Source: Hermodice carunculata
Lineage: Eukaryota > Annelida > Polychaeta > Eunicida > Amphinomidae
Assembly: GCA_964020975.1 (NCBI GenBank)
Contig: OZ026628.1
Coordinates: 54,827,832-54,891,831 of the forward strand
Length of the DNA: 64,000 nt
Direction: 5' to 3'
The position numbers and the translations under genes are program-made. Below are positions 47,560-59,797 of the stretch, piece by piece. How positions within the stretch are numbered: position 1 is the first letter of the stretch; every line of letters begins with the position of its first letter. The notes under the pieces were generated by a model. It was not told where the DNA came from. It saw only the letters and a program-made list of their open reading frames with translations, and searched no databases.

Positions 47560-47906
47560 TCAGTAAGACCCAAGTATTCATTGATTTTTGTTATGTCTCG
47601 AATTGATAGTGCCTTAAGAGCTGTATGTAATTGATCAATGCCGTTGTGGCACCAGATGGCACATCGGTATTGTGCCCTTTTCACATGTTGCTCAAATGAA
47701 TCCTCGGCAGGTGGGAGTTGAGCAGCTGATCGGTCTGTGGTGGAGGCAAGCATATATCGTAGCTTGTCCAAAGTAGTTTTGTAACAAGTCCCTTTTCCTG
47801 TGTTGAGAGCTTTGCTACATAAAACACAGGTATTGGGATTTAGCTTGGCTGGGGGTGGCTTCTGAGATGGCGGTTCCAGGTTCATGATTTTAGGTTCACG
47901 GTACAA
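47560..47906 (-). CDS. Unidentified coding block with a CxxC motif
   Basis: The frame opens at 47906 and contains NPNTCVLCSKALNTGKGTCY, then DKLRYMLASTTDRSAA and SFEQHVKRAQYRCAIWCHNG. CVLC plus the later C/H residues could be a small zinc knot. FEQHVKRAQYxxAIW is a phrase common in uncharacterised invertebrate proteins that end in Cys-rich motifs (memory only). An acceptor-like TATTTGCAG precedes it near 47921. Further on, the same open frame (to 47298) runs into sequence of Penelope type, so the boundary lies somewhere near 47.5 kb. It may be the N-terminal half of the gene whose end is at 43.1 kb. Confidence 0.4.
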
Positions 47907-48174
47907 AATTACCTAACCTGCAAATACATTAAAACGTGGGTGTTCTTACCAGGTCCAAGCTTTATTATCAATCATGCAACACATCTTGACAATCACATAG
48001 CAGAGTTAGAATCCGACATGGACTCTGGAAGTCAAAGAAATGTGCCCAGATTTGTTCTCTCTGGTGCCTCTACAACACAACACATAAATTTTAAAATCCT
48101 AATTTGAAGATGAACTCATTTGCATAAATTTAATGATAGGGTTTCTAAATTATATACACGTCATATTTTTTCCG

Positions 48175-48175
48175 G

Positions 48176-48261
<86 letters not shown>

Positions 48262-48262
48262 G
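48175..48262 (+). repeat. (AT)n microsatellite
   Basis: About 75-85 bp of TA repeats. A C run of ~19 follows at 48352-48370. Confidence 0.95.
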
Positions 48263-48894
48263 TACGCTAAATTTGCTCAAATTCCAACAATCCGTTCTGG
48301 AAACCGCACTTTTGCACAAGCTAGCCTGACAGACAACCCATAAACATAATGCCCCCCCCCCCCCCCCCCCGTGGCGGACCCATAAAATGTCAATAAAACT
48401 GTGAACGAAAAATGCTGATAAGACGATTGGGATTCTATGTTCTATATGCTTTGAAGCACTTTTCAAGAAAAATGTAACTTTTTGCATTGGTACAGCACAT
48501 AATGTGTGATATACATCTGTAGAATGGCTTCAAAAACCCCAACATTTGAAGCTTAATTTGCATATATGTAATGGTGTCCACTTCATTAATCCAGTAAATT
48601 TGGTATAAGTATATCCCTGGATATATATTCCTTTCATCATTTAACATTTACCCTCATTTTTTTGGTAATTTGGCAACTGTGCAGCAAACAACACCAACGA
48701 ATACAGGTATTTATATTGCCAAATAGATGACAAAATTTTGCATATAATTATAATAATAATTATGTTCATCAAATAAATTTTTAAAAGCTTCATGCCTATT
48801 GAAAGAGTAAGGGTAGTGCTACCGTTTGATGAAATTTGGAGTGCTTATCTTCATAATTAAGGCAGATATTATAAAAATAGTGAAAGTAGTCATT

Positions 48895-48982
48895 TTCCAC
48901 AAAAAATAGAGGTTGCCATAGAAACGGGCGTGTAAACATACCAAAATGCTTTTCGGACTCCACAACCTATTTTTCTGTAAAG
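48895..48982 (-). repeat. Short dispersed repeat, copy 2
   Basis: Inverted relative to the copy at 42400-42482: CGCCCGTTTCTATGGCAACC and GGTTGTGGAGTCCGAAAAGC on the minus strand. Confidence 0.7.
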
Positions 48983-50180
48983 AGAAGACATGTGCGCACA
49001 TTTTGAAATAGATTGTGTTTTGTTACACCTTTGGTTGGGGTTGCACCTAATTTTAAGGGCACTTTGTAGCATTTGCCGCTAGCCTATTTCTCACTATCAG
49101 TTTCTGGAAAATATCGATCACGTGACCAACCGTGCCCCAGAAAAATTCTCTTCGTAGTCATGCTGTGGTCACCCATAACAACGGACGAGTCCACCAATGT
49201 CCGCAGGGCATCACAGCTAGTATTTTGTTCAAAAATGTTGATGGCCTACAGAATTAATATTAACTTCGACACAATTTAACATGAAATGACTTTTTAAAGC
49301 ATGCGATAGCCTTCTTATTCGGCCGATTTTGATAAGAGTTCCATGCAACTGTTCCGGGCCTACCACCAGGAAGCCTACTGACACCGTATCCCCTCCGTGA
49401 GCAAAATGGTAACAACGGACTGGTATTTTTCATTCGCCTGCATTTCATTTTGATGGCTGTATCATGTGTGGAATCATTGATTTAGGCACATAAGTTACAC
49501 ATGAGGCCTAAATCGAATACATTTCGGAGTCGCGGTAACTTTTAAGTTTTTACAATCACAGTCACTTGGCAAGGAAGAAAATTAAGACACCCCCCCCCCC
49601 CACACACACACACAAATTCATCGTAATTAAATGGGAAATCAAGGATGGATAGTCAGGATACATTGTAATGTCAAAATACTGACTGCCCAGATGACTATTA
49701 AAATTCTGAATGATGCCGGCAGTTCAAATGGCCGGCACCATGTACTGGTCACACAACTCGCAAGATCTGAAACTTCGTGAAAGTGCACAAGCAAGAAACT
49801 GTGTGTGTGTGCGTGTGTGTTTGTATTGATCATCAAGGCAAAGGCAGTGGTCATCACATCATCTTCCCATGGCCAGAAATCATTTATTTTTGCATCCTAA
49901 TATGTCCTTCGTATATTTTTTCTGATCTGTGATGTCTATACTACATCTCTCAATTTAAAATTTCACAATATAATATAAATTTTGTGAAGTATATCAATTT
50001 ACAGTACCAGCGAATGGTGTTTTATTGAAAAATGGCAATGTCCCATTTTTGATGTTAAAAACAAAATTTCTTTATTAAAAAAGCAAATCTTTAATTTATA
50101 CATACTATTTACTGTAGCCTAATTTGTAACATGGCTGAAAGGTGGAAAAATGTGAAAAATTGCGCTTAAACATGTTCAAA
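48983..50180. other. No recognisable gene
   Basis: AT-rich sequence with a C run next to (CA)n at 49591-49615 and a GT run near 49800. Confidence 0.4.
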
Positions 50181-51060
50181 TGACGTCACAAAGTCTGTCC
50201 CATGGGTCTGTCACCTACGTGACAAAAATGACAAAAAAATGGAAATAACTGGTTTGAAGGATAATTGTTCAACTGCTGTCACCTACATCTTATTCCCTTT
50301 CCTTGGCCACACCAAATGGAAGATATTCCATGCTGCTGGATTCCAACTGTAATTTAAAAATTGCTCATGAATATATAAATTTGCGATAGTTATTTTTTAA
50401 AGTGTCAACAAAGTGACAAGCTTTATTCAGATACATGGAAGGACCACATCAGGGCTAATATGTCTGTGAATGTGGTTCATAGAAAGGTTTAATTAGGTGC
50501 GGTTGGGTAATATTATAGGAACTTGCCATGCCACTGCAGCCAGAAAACCGTAAAAATGTCACCTACTTGACGGTCACCTCAGTGACGTAACCATGTCCCG
50601 GAGGTGACCTGTGTATGTCACATAAGTGACAAATTCTGATAAATGATAAGAAAAATTTACATAATTTACTGATTTGAAGAAAATATGAGAACCATATATA
50701 ACTTTAGGGCCATGTAAATGTATCCCACCCACCCCCTGCCAACACCCTCCCCATAGTGCTACTGAAATTTGAGATACTGTATATGATATGTCACGTGAGT
50801 GACCAAATATGATAGATGAGAAAAGATGTTAGATAATTTAATGATTTGAAGAATATATAATTATGCAAACATCATAGGCCCAACTGCCCTGTTAAAAAAA
50901 TAAACCACCTGAACTCTACCACAGCCACTGTCCTAGAGTGGCATTAAATTTTGAAAAAATATAAATTTTCATGTTAGTAGGTGACCTGTTCTGTCACGTA
51001 GTGACCAAACATGATAGATGAGAAAAGAAAGCTAGATAATTTACTGATTTGAAGGATGTA
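50181..51060. repeat. Palindrome array, cluster 1 (GTCAC-N4-GTGAC)
   Basis: Near-perfect 14 bp palindromes occur at 50210 (GTCACCTACGTGAC), 50559 (GTCACCTACTTGAC), 50573 (GTCACCTCAGTGAC), 50617 (GTCACATAAGTGAC) and 50790 (GTCACGTGAGTGAC). A 13 bp form is at 50993 (GTCACGTAGTGAC), half-sites lie near 50279 and 50603, and the CRE-like TGACGTCA is at 50181. In the second half the palindromes head a tandem unit of ~173-203 bp whose spacer repeats GATAGATGAGAAAAGA and TAATTTACTGATTTGAAG. No open frame is shared. Confidence 0.85.
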
Positions 51061-52015
51061 TCTATGAGAACGATACTGGCCTACTTTAGACACTGCCCCG
51101 TTAAAATAGTTCACCCAACCTCACCACCATATCTCTCCAATGACAACATCGGAATTTGTGATACCGTAGATTGCCTGCATTATATTTTTCATTTCAAGCA
51201 AGATGGAATGGCAAAATTTTTTCCATATCTTTAGCACAGAAATATAGCACTGTCTGATAACGTCAGAATATATGTTATCAGTAAATTCAAAAGTTTGCAA
51301 TGAAAATAAAAAACTGCGGAAACAAATACTTGTGATGTTCATATTTTTTAACTACTTCGATACCGTCTGGCCATGGGGTAGCTAATGCCAGAAATATTAT
51401 AATGATATTTTGCACAGACTTTAAAATGGGGCCGCTCGTTTAATTATAAATACTTTTGATTATAATACTAGGCCATGTTCACTACTGAAAGAACTTAGTG
51501 GCAAACTTTTACACATCTATTTTTTCAGATAGAGTGACATTGTTTGTGTCAAATTTAAATCTGAATGAAGCAAAAGTAGATGTTTAACACATCAAGAGGA
51601 TACATGAGAAATATTTCAGCATCTCTGAATCTACCCGGTAAATCCATGCCCTTTCATTTAAGTCCAGTGATCTAAAACAGAATGGTTTAAAATTTGATTT
51701 TCGTTTTGTCTATTGAAAAATGATACTAGCTGCAGTGTGTGTGTGTGTGTTAATTGATAGTTAATGGTTATAGAAATTAATTAGTAAGAAAATGCTATCC
51801 ATTGATAATGTTTAACACTGGTGTAATGTTAATGTTCAGGATTCATAAGATAGAGCTAAGATGGCCTGAAATGACATGGCCAAATGATTATGTTCCTTTG
51901 TAAAATTTTGACATTGATTATTGAAGTATATTACTAAAAGTGAAATATTTTAGAAACAGATGGAAATTAGAAAGGTTCTTCATGTAAGCTGAACAATTTT
52001 TTCATTCTTGTCATG

Positions 52016-52345
52016 TTGTGCACGGGCCACCTAATTCTCTTCTCGGATGATCCATGAAGATAATAAATCATGTTCATAGCAAAACTAATTTGTAAACAAC
52101 ATGGCCTGAAACTCCAGCGTAGTTGCAGTAAAGAGCCAGTACGCCTCATTGTTGCTCTGAGGTGGACATAACTTCACAGCATTACAATCGTTACGTCTGC
52201 CCCGAGGTACAGTGAGGTAGACTGGTTCCCAGCCTCTTACTACACTCGCGTCTCAAGCTTTGTTGTTCATGAGTCGGTTGTGGTATATGCATAAGTTATC
52301 ATCTAATAGATCATCAGAGAAGAAAATTAGGTGGCCTGTGGTTAG
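52016..52345. repeat. Inverted-repeat element
   Basis: GGCCACCTAATTCTCTTCTC and GGATGAT on the left (52022-52050) are matched by GAAGAAAATTAGGTGGCC on the right (52319-52336), with TCATGAAC-like words further in. Arms are ~65 bp and the loop ~190 bp: MITE-like. It lies between the two palindrome clusters. Confidence 0.75.
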
Positions 52346-52509
52346 TGTGATGGAAAACACATTGCCACAGAAAAGTAAATATGGCTTTTGTGCATTTTAT
52401 TAATTAATTATACCCGTGCATGGGTTTTGTTTTTCATTTTGCTCCCTGTATTTTCCACATAAAGCTACATGTACGACACCATGGCTCAATTCCATCTCGA
52501 TGACAGTTT

Positions 52510-52870
52510 GTCACCTACGTGACATGTATCACTTACGTGACAGGGCTATTAATGAGAGTCTTTATTACGGTTGTTATATTGAATTTTGCTCTGCTGGATA
52601 TTTGAATATTAAGTTTATAGTCTTAACCAGTGGATACATGCCAAAACCTTGGGTTTCAAATATTTAAAACTAAGACTCGGTGGCTCAACATCATCTACGT
52701 GACACGCACTTTGTCACCCACGTGACTGTGTGTCACTTACGTGACAGGCCGTTTAATTAAAAAGCCTTAATTTGAGTAATTATGAAGAAAATAGCGCGGC
52801 CAATTATTTGAATATCATGCTTATACTCTCAACTCATGGATAAGTGCAAAAAGCTTGGGTTAGAAACATT
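52510..52870. repeat. Palindrome array, cluster 2
   Basis: GTCACCTACGTGAC at 52510, ATCACTTACGTGAC at 52528, ATCATCTACGTGAC at 52690, GTCACCCACGTGAC at 52713 and GTCACTTACGTGAC at 52732. The groups repeat with a period of ~204 bp; downstream of each lies a related spacer (GATATTTGAATATTAAG / TTATTTGAATATCATG; CTTGGGTT-x-x-AAA). The spacer is not that of cluster 1. Confidence 0.85.
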
Positions 52871-53665
52871 TATTTATTGTTAAAAATGTCACCAAAATAC
52901 CCTAAAAATATAGAAATGGTCATGCCCCGGACCGGTGCTTGACCTTGAATGGGTCGATCACTTGTCGGCCATATTTCAATAATATATTAATTGTCGTTGT
53001 AAACTCGTATTTCGGCATCAAAGTTTGTCAGCCAGTTCTGACCTGTCGGGGTTCCTGACCCTTCCCCCCCCCCCTCCCACTCTCCTGATGTAACGAAATA
53101 TTTTGACATGTCGGCATATTGCTATGACCAGCTTCTGTTGTACCAAAGGCACGCGTTTAAAACTGAAAGTTTGAAGCCAGCTCCTTGCTGCCGACGCCAC
53201 TTCAAACAACCCCCGAACCAAATGGTGCAGTGTGGTTATGTTGGCACCTTGCCAGTTGCCCTCGTCATGAGATTCTCCAGGACAGCAAGCAAATGATTGA
53301 CAGCTCTGCAGACCAGACCTCCAGCTGCATGGTGCAGACCGGTGTGTGCATGTCATCGCAACTCGGTCTTGGAACATGCAGCACATTTATTTATTCATTT
53401 ATTTACCAGGGTTACCGGCCCATGGCATGTATGGGCTAACTGGTTATTGCTTATCAAGGGTTACCAACTCAGTGCTGAAAGCGAAGCGCACTGGTCACTG
53501 ATCTCACATGCAGCTTGCAAGTTTTATTTTTACCATTCGAACAATCGTACTTGAAGTTGTAAGTTGTAGGCCTCGACGTGTAAGAGTTATTCTGTTCATG
53601 TTTCTGGAACAAAATTGAAGGTGAACGACCCAACGGCAAGACCGCGGTAGCGCCCTTTTCGAGTT

Positions 53666-53717
53666 TTGTTTTGTTTTGTTTTTGTTTGTTTGTTTGTTTG
53701 TTTGTTTGTTTGTTTTT
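53666..53717 (+). repeat. (GTTT)n microsatellite
   Basis: A run of GTTT and GTTTT units. Confidence 0.95.
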
Positions 53718-54019
53718 GATAGTTGTGGCACGCACAACAGACTCGATCTGTTGACTATATGCTGGGATTCTCGATACCAAAATAATGATATTAATAATGC
53801 CATGGTTAGTGCTTGTGAAGGGCGATTCGTAAACTGTAGCACTGAAACAGTACCTGGTCCTTGTTATTTTACTGTGCAAAATAAATCCTTACGCTCATTT
53901 AGTCCAACTCGAAGGGAAATACCAAAGATCACTTAAGCTTAGATTCACGTCCAGCCGGATCCCACATTATTGATATTTCACGTGAAGACAACAGGCCATT
54001 CTTTGAAATTGATTATATA

Positions 54020-54238
54020 CTTTACAGTAGGTATACATGTAAACATGTAAACATCTTTTCGTCTTGGTCCTCCGCGGCTGTCTCCACAGGCGCGGCATGT
54101 CCACAGGGTAACTGGCCCGAGTCAGTGCAGGTGCCGGCGTGGAAAGTGCTCGGTCCATGGCCGCGTACTGCCGTGGTCAGCGCGAGAGTTGCACGCGGTC
54201 AGCGCGTGGAGGTGTCAAAAGACTTTCGATCGGTATTG
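54020..54238 (-). mobile_element. GC-rich element with Tc1/mariner-like end, second copy
   Basis: It ends on the minus strand with CAATACCGATCGAAAGTCTT (from 54238), the counterpart of the end at 37650. Internal words include CGCGCTGACC repeated twice, and GTATACATG near the far side. GC-rich against its AT-rich surroundings. Confidence 0.45.
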
Positions 54239-56270
54239 GATTCTTAGAACATCAAACTGTTGACATCCCACCTATCACATACCATGCAAATGGGTACCAC
54301 AGAGAGATTTTTTTCTAATGTTGCAACCCACTTTAAACTTATTTCAAATGAAAGAGCTCTCAAAAAGAGAGAAAACAGTGTCTATTTCATTGAAATCGGA
54401 CCAATGGGTGATTTTTAATTAATTCTTAACGATATTTTTCTAACGGCTGAACTTGACATTTTTCAGGATTTTCAATAATGAGACAAAAACCCAACTTCAT
54501 GGTACCATATACAGAGAAGGAACTCCCCCAAAAAACAAAAAAGCATAACCTTTCTTCATTATACAACCAAGTTTTATTATATATGATAAAACACACTGAA
54601 ATACATTGCATTTCACTGTTATAGGCTCACAAAAATCACTTTTATTTCAATTTCGTGACTGATTTATGCACATTTTTAGCATTTTTCCTATTTTCAGGGC
54701 ACTACAGAAGAAGAAACACACAAGCAAGAAGCCCACAAATGTTGTTATAATTGTAAAATGATACATATAACATGCCTATTTTTTTAAAGAAGGGGCTGTA
54801 ATAGATTTACAGATATTTATCCTCAAAAACTAAAAAAATCTTCAAAATTCACAATGTCCGCAAAATGTGGAAAATGATTGAAAATCCTACATGTTCCAAT
54901 AGCCACCAAATTTAGAGAAACTCTGACAACTTCTCCAAGTTTCTTACATTGTTTCATCATGATGATTGCTACGTACTGATATGATAAAGCAGCTAATGTA
55001 CTGACAAAAATATGGAAATCAGCTTTGAAAATCTGCATAATTAGCCGACACAAGAAATTTTAAGAAAATGTAAAATACTGGAAAATTCACCAAAACTGAA
55101 CTAACAAAGATAATTTCACCAAATTTTTTACACTGCATCATACTGTTTAATACTATAATTTTAATTAATCATCCAGTTGATCCACAAGTGTTACCAATAT
55201 GCGAATTAAAATTTCAAATTTGCATAAATGAATGATATAAAAAATGGACTCAACAACATAATGACACCAAATTAAAATTAATCAAGTTTTTTTTTCTCAA
55301 AATTTCTTTCACCCTTCCATGTTTCTTAAGAGTACTTTGTATTATAATCATATAGTTGATTCACAAATGACAGCATTAAGAAAATTAAGCACCACAATTA
55401 AATAATCTATAAATAGAAAAAAGGCAAAATCTCCTACAGAGTAAAATGTTCACCAAAACTCACTTATACAGATAATGTCCTAATTTGTCACACAGTTTCA
55501 TTACCTTGACTGCTATATTTGACCTTGCAATATTCATACAACATACATGATATTTTGAAAAATATGCAAATTTAGTTGAAAAAAATACATTACTGGCATA
55601 TACATGTAAATTTACAGAAAATATACATATTCAAAAATTATCTAAAATTCGACCTAATGATAATTTCTCTTACATTTTCACTCTATTTCATTCTGTAAAA
55701 TGTCTTAATTTGGCCTTAGCCATGTAACAGATCAATTAGTGCAACAATATGCAAATTAATTTTACTTAATTAAATGGCCTCCCAAATCCCCTTTGCCAGG
55801 GATAACGGTCTATTGTTGTAGGCTACATTTTGTATTGGTATCACCATAAAATTTTCCAAAATTGTTGTGCAGTAACATATTCAGAGACCAAGAGGTAACA
55901 TTAACTGCAAAACTTTTATCCCTGTAAAAAGGAGCCCAGTCTTCAGGTATGTGAGGGTCATGATTCCCTTTTCATTTAATTTACCTGAAGATTTTAACAT
56001 AAACAAGAATTTTGAAATAATAACCTCAAATTAAATGTAGAGACAATAGTTTACTCTTCAATTGATGTGTTTAAGTACATTTACTTTTATTCACAGTTTC
56101 CTTTTCTTCAAAATGTCTTTAAACATCCTTTCTTTATTTTTCTGCAGCATCCTCTGCAGAAAAATAGGACAATTCTTCCATCATTATGACTGTTTTATCC
56201 AACAGAGTAACACTATCCTCCACGGCAACAGGAGTAAAACCTACAGGGAGAGTTTCACCTGAGTTCAAAG
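54239..56270. other. AT-rich DNA without recognised features
   Basis: Long AT-rich stretch with recurring phrases (CACCAAATT, TTTGCATAA, TCATACTG) at irregular spacing that hint at a very old repeat. No gene was seen. Confidence 0.4.
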
Positions 56271-56279
56271 TTACTTAAT

Positions 56280-57682
56280 GACCAAGCATTTCATTTCAAT
56301 TGTATGGGGTCCAATCCCCGTGCAAATCAAAATGTTCTGACTCAACAAGTGTATCAGCTTCCTGATTTTTAGCAAGAACAGGAGCCTTAGATCTGCCATT
56401 GAAGTTACTTTTGCTGCAGGTAGTAATGACTCCAGAGTTTTAATTGAACAACCAACTGGATACACTTTGCATGACAGCACCAACTTTTGCCCCGGGATAT
56501 CCAACTCACCGATTAGTTCCGTAACACACATTTCAACACTAGCTGTAAATGGCTATCCATGTTCATACCTTCTTTCTATGCAGCTTCTTGTCTATTTTTT
56601 GTACATACCTCAGACAAAACCTGGCCAACAGTCTCTTTTTCGACTTGACTATTTACCTCTTCTTGATTTTGGCATAATGTTTCTCGTAAATACAGTTCTG
56701 CTTTATTATTACTGTGAGAGTCCTTTAGAAGTCTTTTGGGGTTTTGCCTTTATCCTTGAAATCTGTTTTTAGTTGGCTTGCACTGAACATTCGTGGGCAT
56801 ACTAAATCAACTATTTTTAAGAGTTCTGATGTATACTATGTTGACAGCTCTCGAAGAAGTCCCCTTGTCACATCACCCCTGGTACACTGCACCAGCTGGA
56901 AATCCACATCCCAGACAACACTATGGGTCAAGCCGGCTGGTTTGCTCTGTGGTCCTGAAAAGAAAGAAGACACAGAAAATTAATTTCACATATTTATCAG
57001 TTGATATAACTTTCATAGTTTATCAATAATAACGCAACGCACATACACCTAAGTCTCCTACACTTTTTATAATTTGTTTGAGATAAATTTACTCACATCC
57101 AAATAAATACTTTTTTTTTTCAAGTTAAAATAATTTTGGCCGGAACCTATCCATGTTCTTTTCTTTTCCTATTTTGGACAAGTGAGGCCTGGTTGCTTTC
57201 TTTCTTTCTTTCTTTCTTTTTTTTTTTTTTTTTTTTTCTTAGCTTCTTTTTTTTTTTTTTTTTTTTGTTTTGTTTTGTTTTTTCTTTTTTTTGTTTTAAT
57301 AAATCAACATACATTGATTTGTTATGTCACTGCCTATATATATATTCTCAATACTAAACAAAACAAAAAACTGCACACCAATAATATCCAGGTGCAATGA
57401 GGTGTGCCAGATAGACTGTCTTTCTTTGAATGGACACTTTAGCATGCCCTACTCAGCTGTCTCCACCAGATGCCTTGCGTGCTTCCTGGGATAGGCGGGA
57501 AATAAGCCTACATAGCCACTGGTCAACCCTGGTCCTAGGAAGACCCTGATGACTCGCGCATGTGGTACAACTACAGCAGTTGTCTGTTTTTGACTTGCAT
57601 CTTAAGACTTGGAAGGCTGGGACGGCTTCCCCTCCCCTTGGCTAAAAACACAGCTTGAAACAATCTGGCCTCTTATATCATC
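56280..57682 (-). pseudogene. Unidentified decayed multi-exon locus
   Basis: Three minus-strand blocks look coding and have splice-like edges. Block 1 (57681-57440) starts after a strong acceptor (TTTTTTGTTTCAG) and contains KQTTAVVVPHARVIRVFLGP and YVGLFPAYPRKHARHLVE. Block 2 (56972-~56608) starts after CTTCTTTCTTTTCAG and contains SVVWDVDFQLVQCTRGDVTR and LLKIVDLVCPRMFSASQLKT, ending near a donor CTGAG/GTATGT. Block 3 (~56547-56280) follows an acceptor CATTTACAG and contains MCVTELIGELDIPGQKLVLS and, in another frame, ESEHFDLHGDWTPYN at a stop. All blocks carry breaks. No family was recognised; it could be a retired host gene or part of a transposon. Confidence 0.45.
57195..57298 (+). repeat. 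(TTTC)n and poly-T tract
   Basis: A TTTC run leads into T-rich DNA with TTTTG units. It lies between two coding-like blocks of the decayed locus. Confidence 0.9.
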
Positions 57683-57969
57683 TGAAACAAAAAATGTACA
57701 TTTATATATTTTACCATACTGCACTACTTGGCAAGGCACAACAGGTGCTTAGCTGGTATCACATAGCAATTTTGTGATGAAAATTAAACAATGCTGAGCA
57801 AGTCTTGTTTTGTAACATGTATGTAGAGCTATTTATTTTGCATTAGTGTAGTAAAACGTGCTCAACCAATTCTAAAACACAATTGTACCCAGACTTGGGA
57901 TAATCTTCAACATAAATATCAACGCATATTTAAAATGCAATCTTTCATGTAGCGAAGTTCCCAGTTCTT

Positions 57970-58014
57970 TATTTATTTATTTATTTATTATTTTTATTTT
58001 TTTTGGGGGGGGGG
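57970..58014 (+). repeat. (TTTA)n followed by poly-T and poly-G
   Basis: TTTA units, then T8, then a G run of ~11. Confidence 0.9.
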
Positions 58015-58929
58015 GTGGCACCACTAAGAAGTTTTTGCCACATGTGTGTGGGTATCATGTATTTGTAAAAATTATCCAACAGATACGAAGCCACAAGCAT
58101 ATTAGAACAATCATTATCTCACTTTGCACGGTTCTATTTTGGTTGGTTTGTTGGAGCAATGTAGGGGGTGAGGGTGGGAATGGGAATGGGGAGGAAATGG
58201 TACCATAGCCAAGACCAAGTATTTAGTGTATAAACGTCAGATGAAGATTTTTGTCTCCAAATCAAGAGAATTATTTGACAAATGCTCAGCATATTTACAA
58301 AAAGTCGACAAGTTTGAATTTCAAAACTAACTAGGCCTAACTATAAAACTAAAAGCACAAAGTTCTCTGTAAATTTCATCGAAACACCTTATCCGAAATG
58401 TCACATTAAACATTGAATTTCATTTGGACATGGTACAACAGCAGACTGCCGGTATTTAAAGCTTAATTTACTGCTAAGAATGCACAAAAATCCAACAAAA
58501 AGGGGAGTGCGATCTGTGATCGCTCCGTGGCGTTGGTTTACATCGCGATATCGCACATCCGCCACATTGGATTTCACATTTTACATCGACCCAAAAATTT
58601 TTGAAGACCCGCTTTGTCAATAAAATCATCGAATTCTGATACAAGTTGATGCCTATATTATTTATAATACTCTTATAAATCAAAGTTATTTGTTTAGAAG
58701 CATGATTCAATCTTGATCGTGCGTAAAACGACGCACAAGTTGACGAGGTCTGGTCTCCAAAGTGCCGATTTATCAGTTTTTAATCGAGTCAAAGCAATTA
58801 CACGCGTTTCACTTCAGACTAAAATTTCTCGCTAAAATAAGGAAAGATTTCTCTGAAAGGTCACCAGGACATTGTACAATGTATACTTGATAATACTTAC
58901 CAATCTCAGACCAAACTGTCCAGGGGATT

Positions 58930-59070
58930 TCGGAGGTGTGATCCGTGTTGACGCTCTGTGCATTGTCGGCGGCGACACGATAAAATGGCGGAACTCCTTG
59001 CTCGCTTTAGGCAGGCTGAGCCAGTTACAAAAATTAACGGCGTATTTTTGCGGTGCATAATACAAACTCA
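58930..59070 (+). promoter_or_regulatory. CpG-containing block with a possible first exon
   Basis: CGGCGGCGACACGATAAA precedes ATGGCGGAACTCC at 58984, giving MAELLARFRQAEPVTKINGV. A purine at -3 and G at +4 make a good start context, and the CpG content stands out locally. No donor of high quality or downstream exon was found, so this is speculative. Confidence 0.22.
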
Positions 59071-59797
59071 ATTTTTTTCACATTCTTCTGCTTCAAATAA
59101 GCTTTTTAACCAAATAAAAATTTCTCATGTACTATTTTACTAACATTTTGAAATTTTATTTCAAAGTTTTCAATTTATTTTTTTGTAGGCCTAATCTTCT
59201 TCTGGGGGTGCACGTAAGTTATTTATACGAAAATAAAGCTTAGAACCTGTTCTTTCTATCTGTGGCAATTTTGAATTTAATCACTCATTCGGAAAATGAC
59301 GCCGACCGAAACAAAGGAAAGGGTCAAATTTGGCCATTGCCCACCCACGCGAAAAAGGTGTGAAAGCACTGAAAATGTCACTTTTTCACATCCCGGTCAA
59401 TAAATAACATGCATATCAATGAAAATAACAACACCACAGTGATAAAGAAGAGATTAAGGCCTTTATTGTGATGTAAATTTTATTGTAAACTGTTAAGGAT
59501 AAGTTTGTGAAAATGAGGCATAAAAATGGGCTATTCAGGTCCCTAACTCGGACATTTCAGGTCAGGCAAACTCTCTGTGGTACCTGATGCAAATCAGGCG
59601 GCCACTGCCGCTGTCATTGCGCCTCTCCACAGTGCCGTCCAGCTGAAAATATCGGTAGCGAAATGTTCTTTGCTTGTAGCATTTTTGTCACTTCTTCACA
59701 TAAGAAACACTTATTTTTGAGAAAAATCTGTAGCAATTTTGAAGAGCTTTGTAGCAAAATTTTGCTGCAATACTCCAGTTGGACAGCCCTGCTCCAG

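Noticed and set aside
53018-53386. 122-codon minus-strand frame rich in Cys and Arg
   Set aside because: No regular Cys spacing, and frames of similar length are open on the other strand; judged to be composition.
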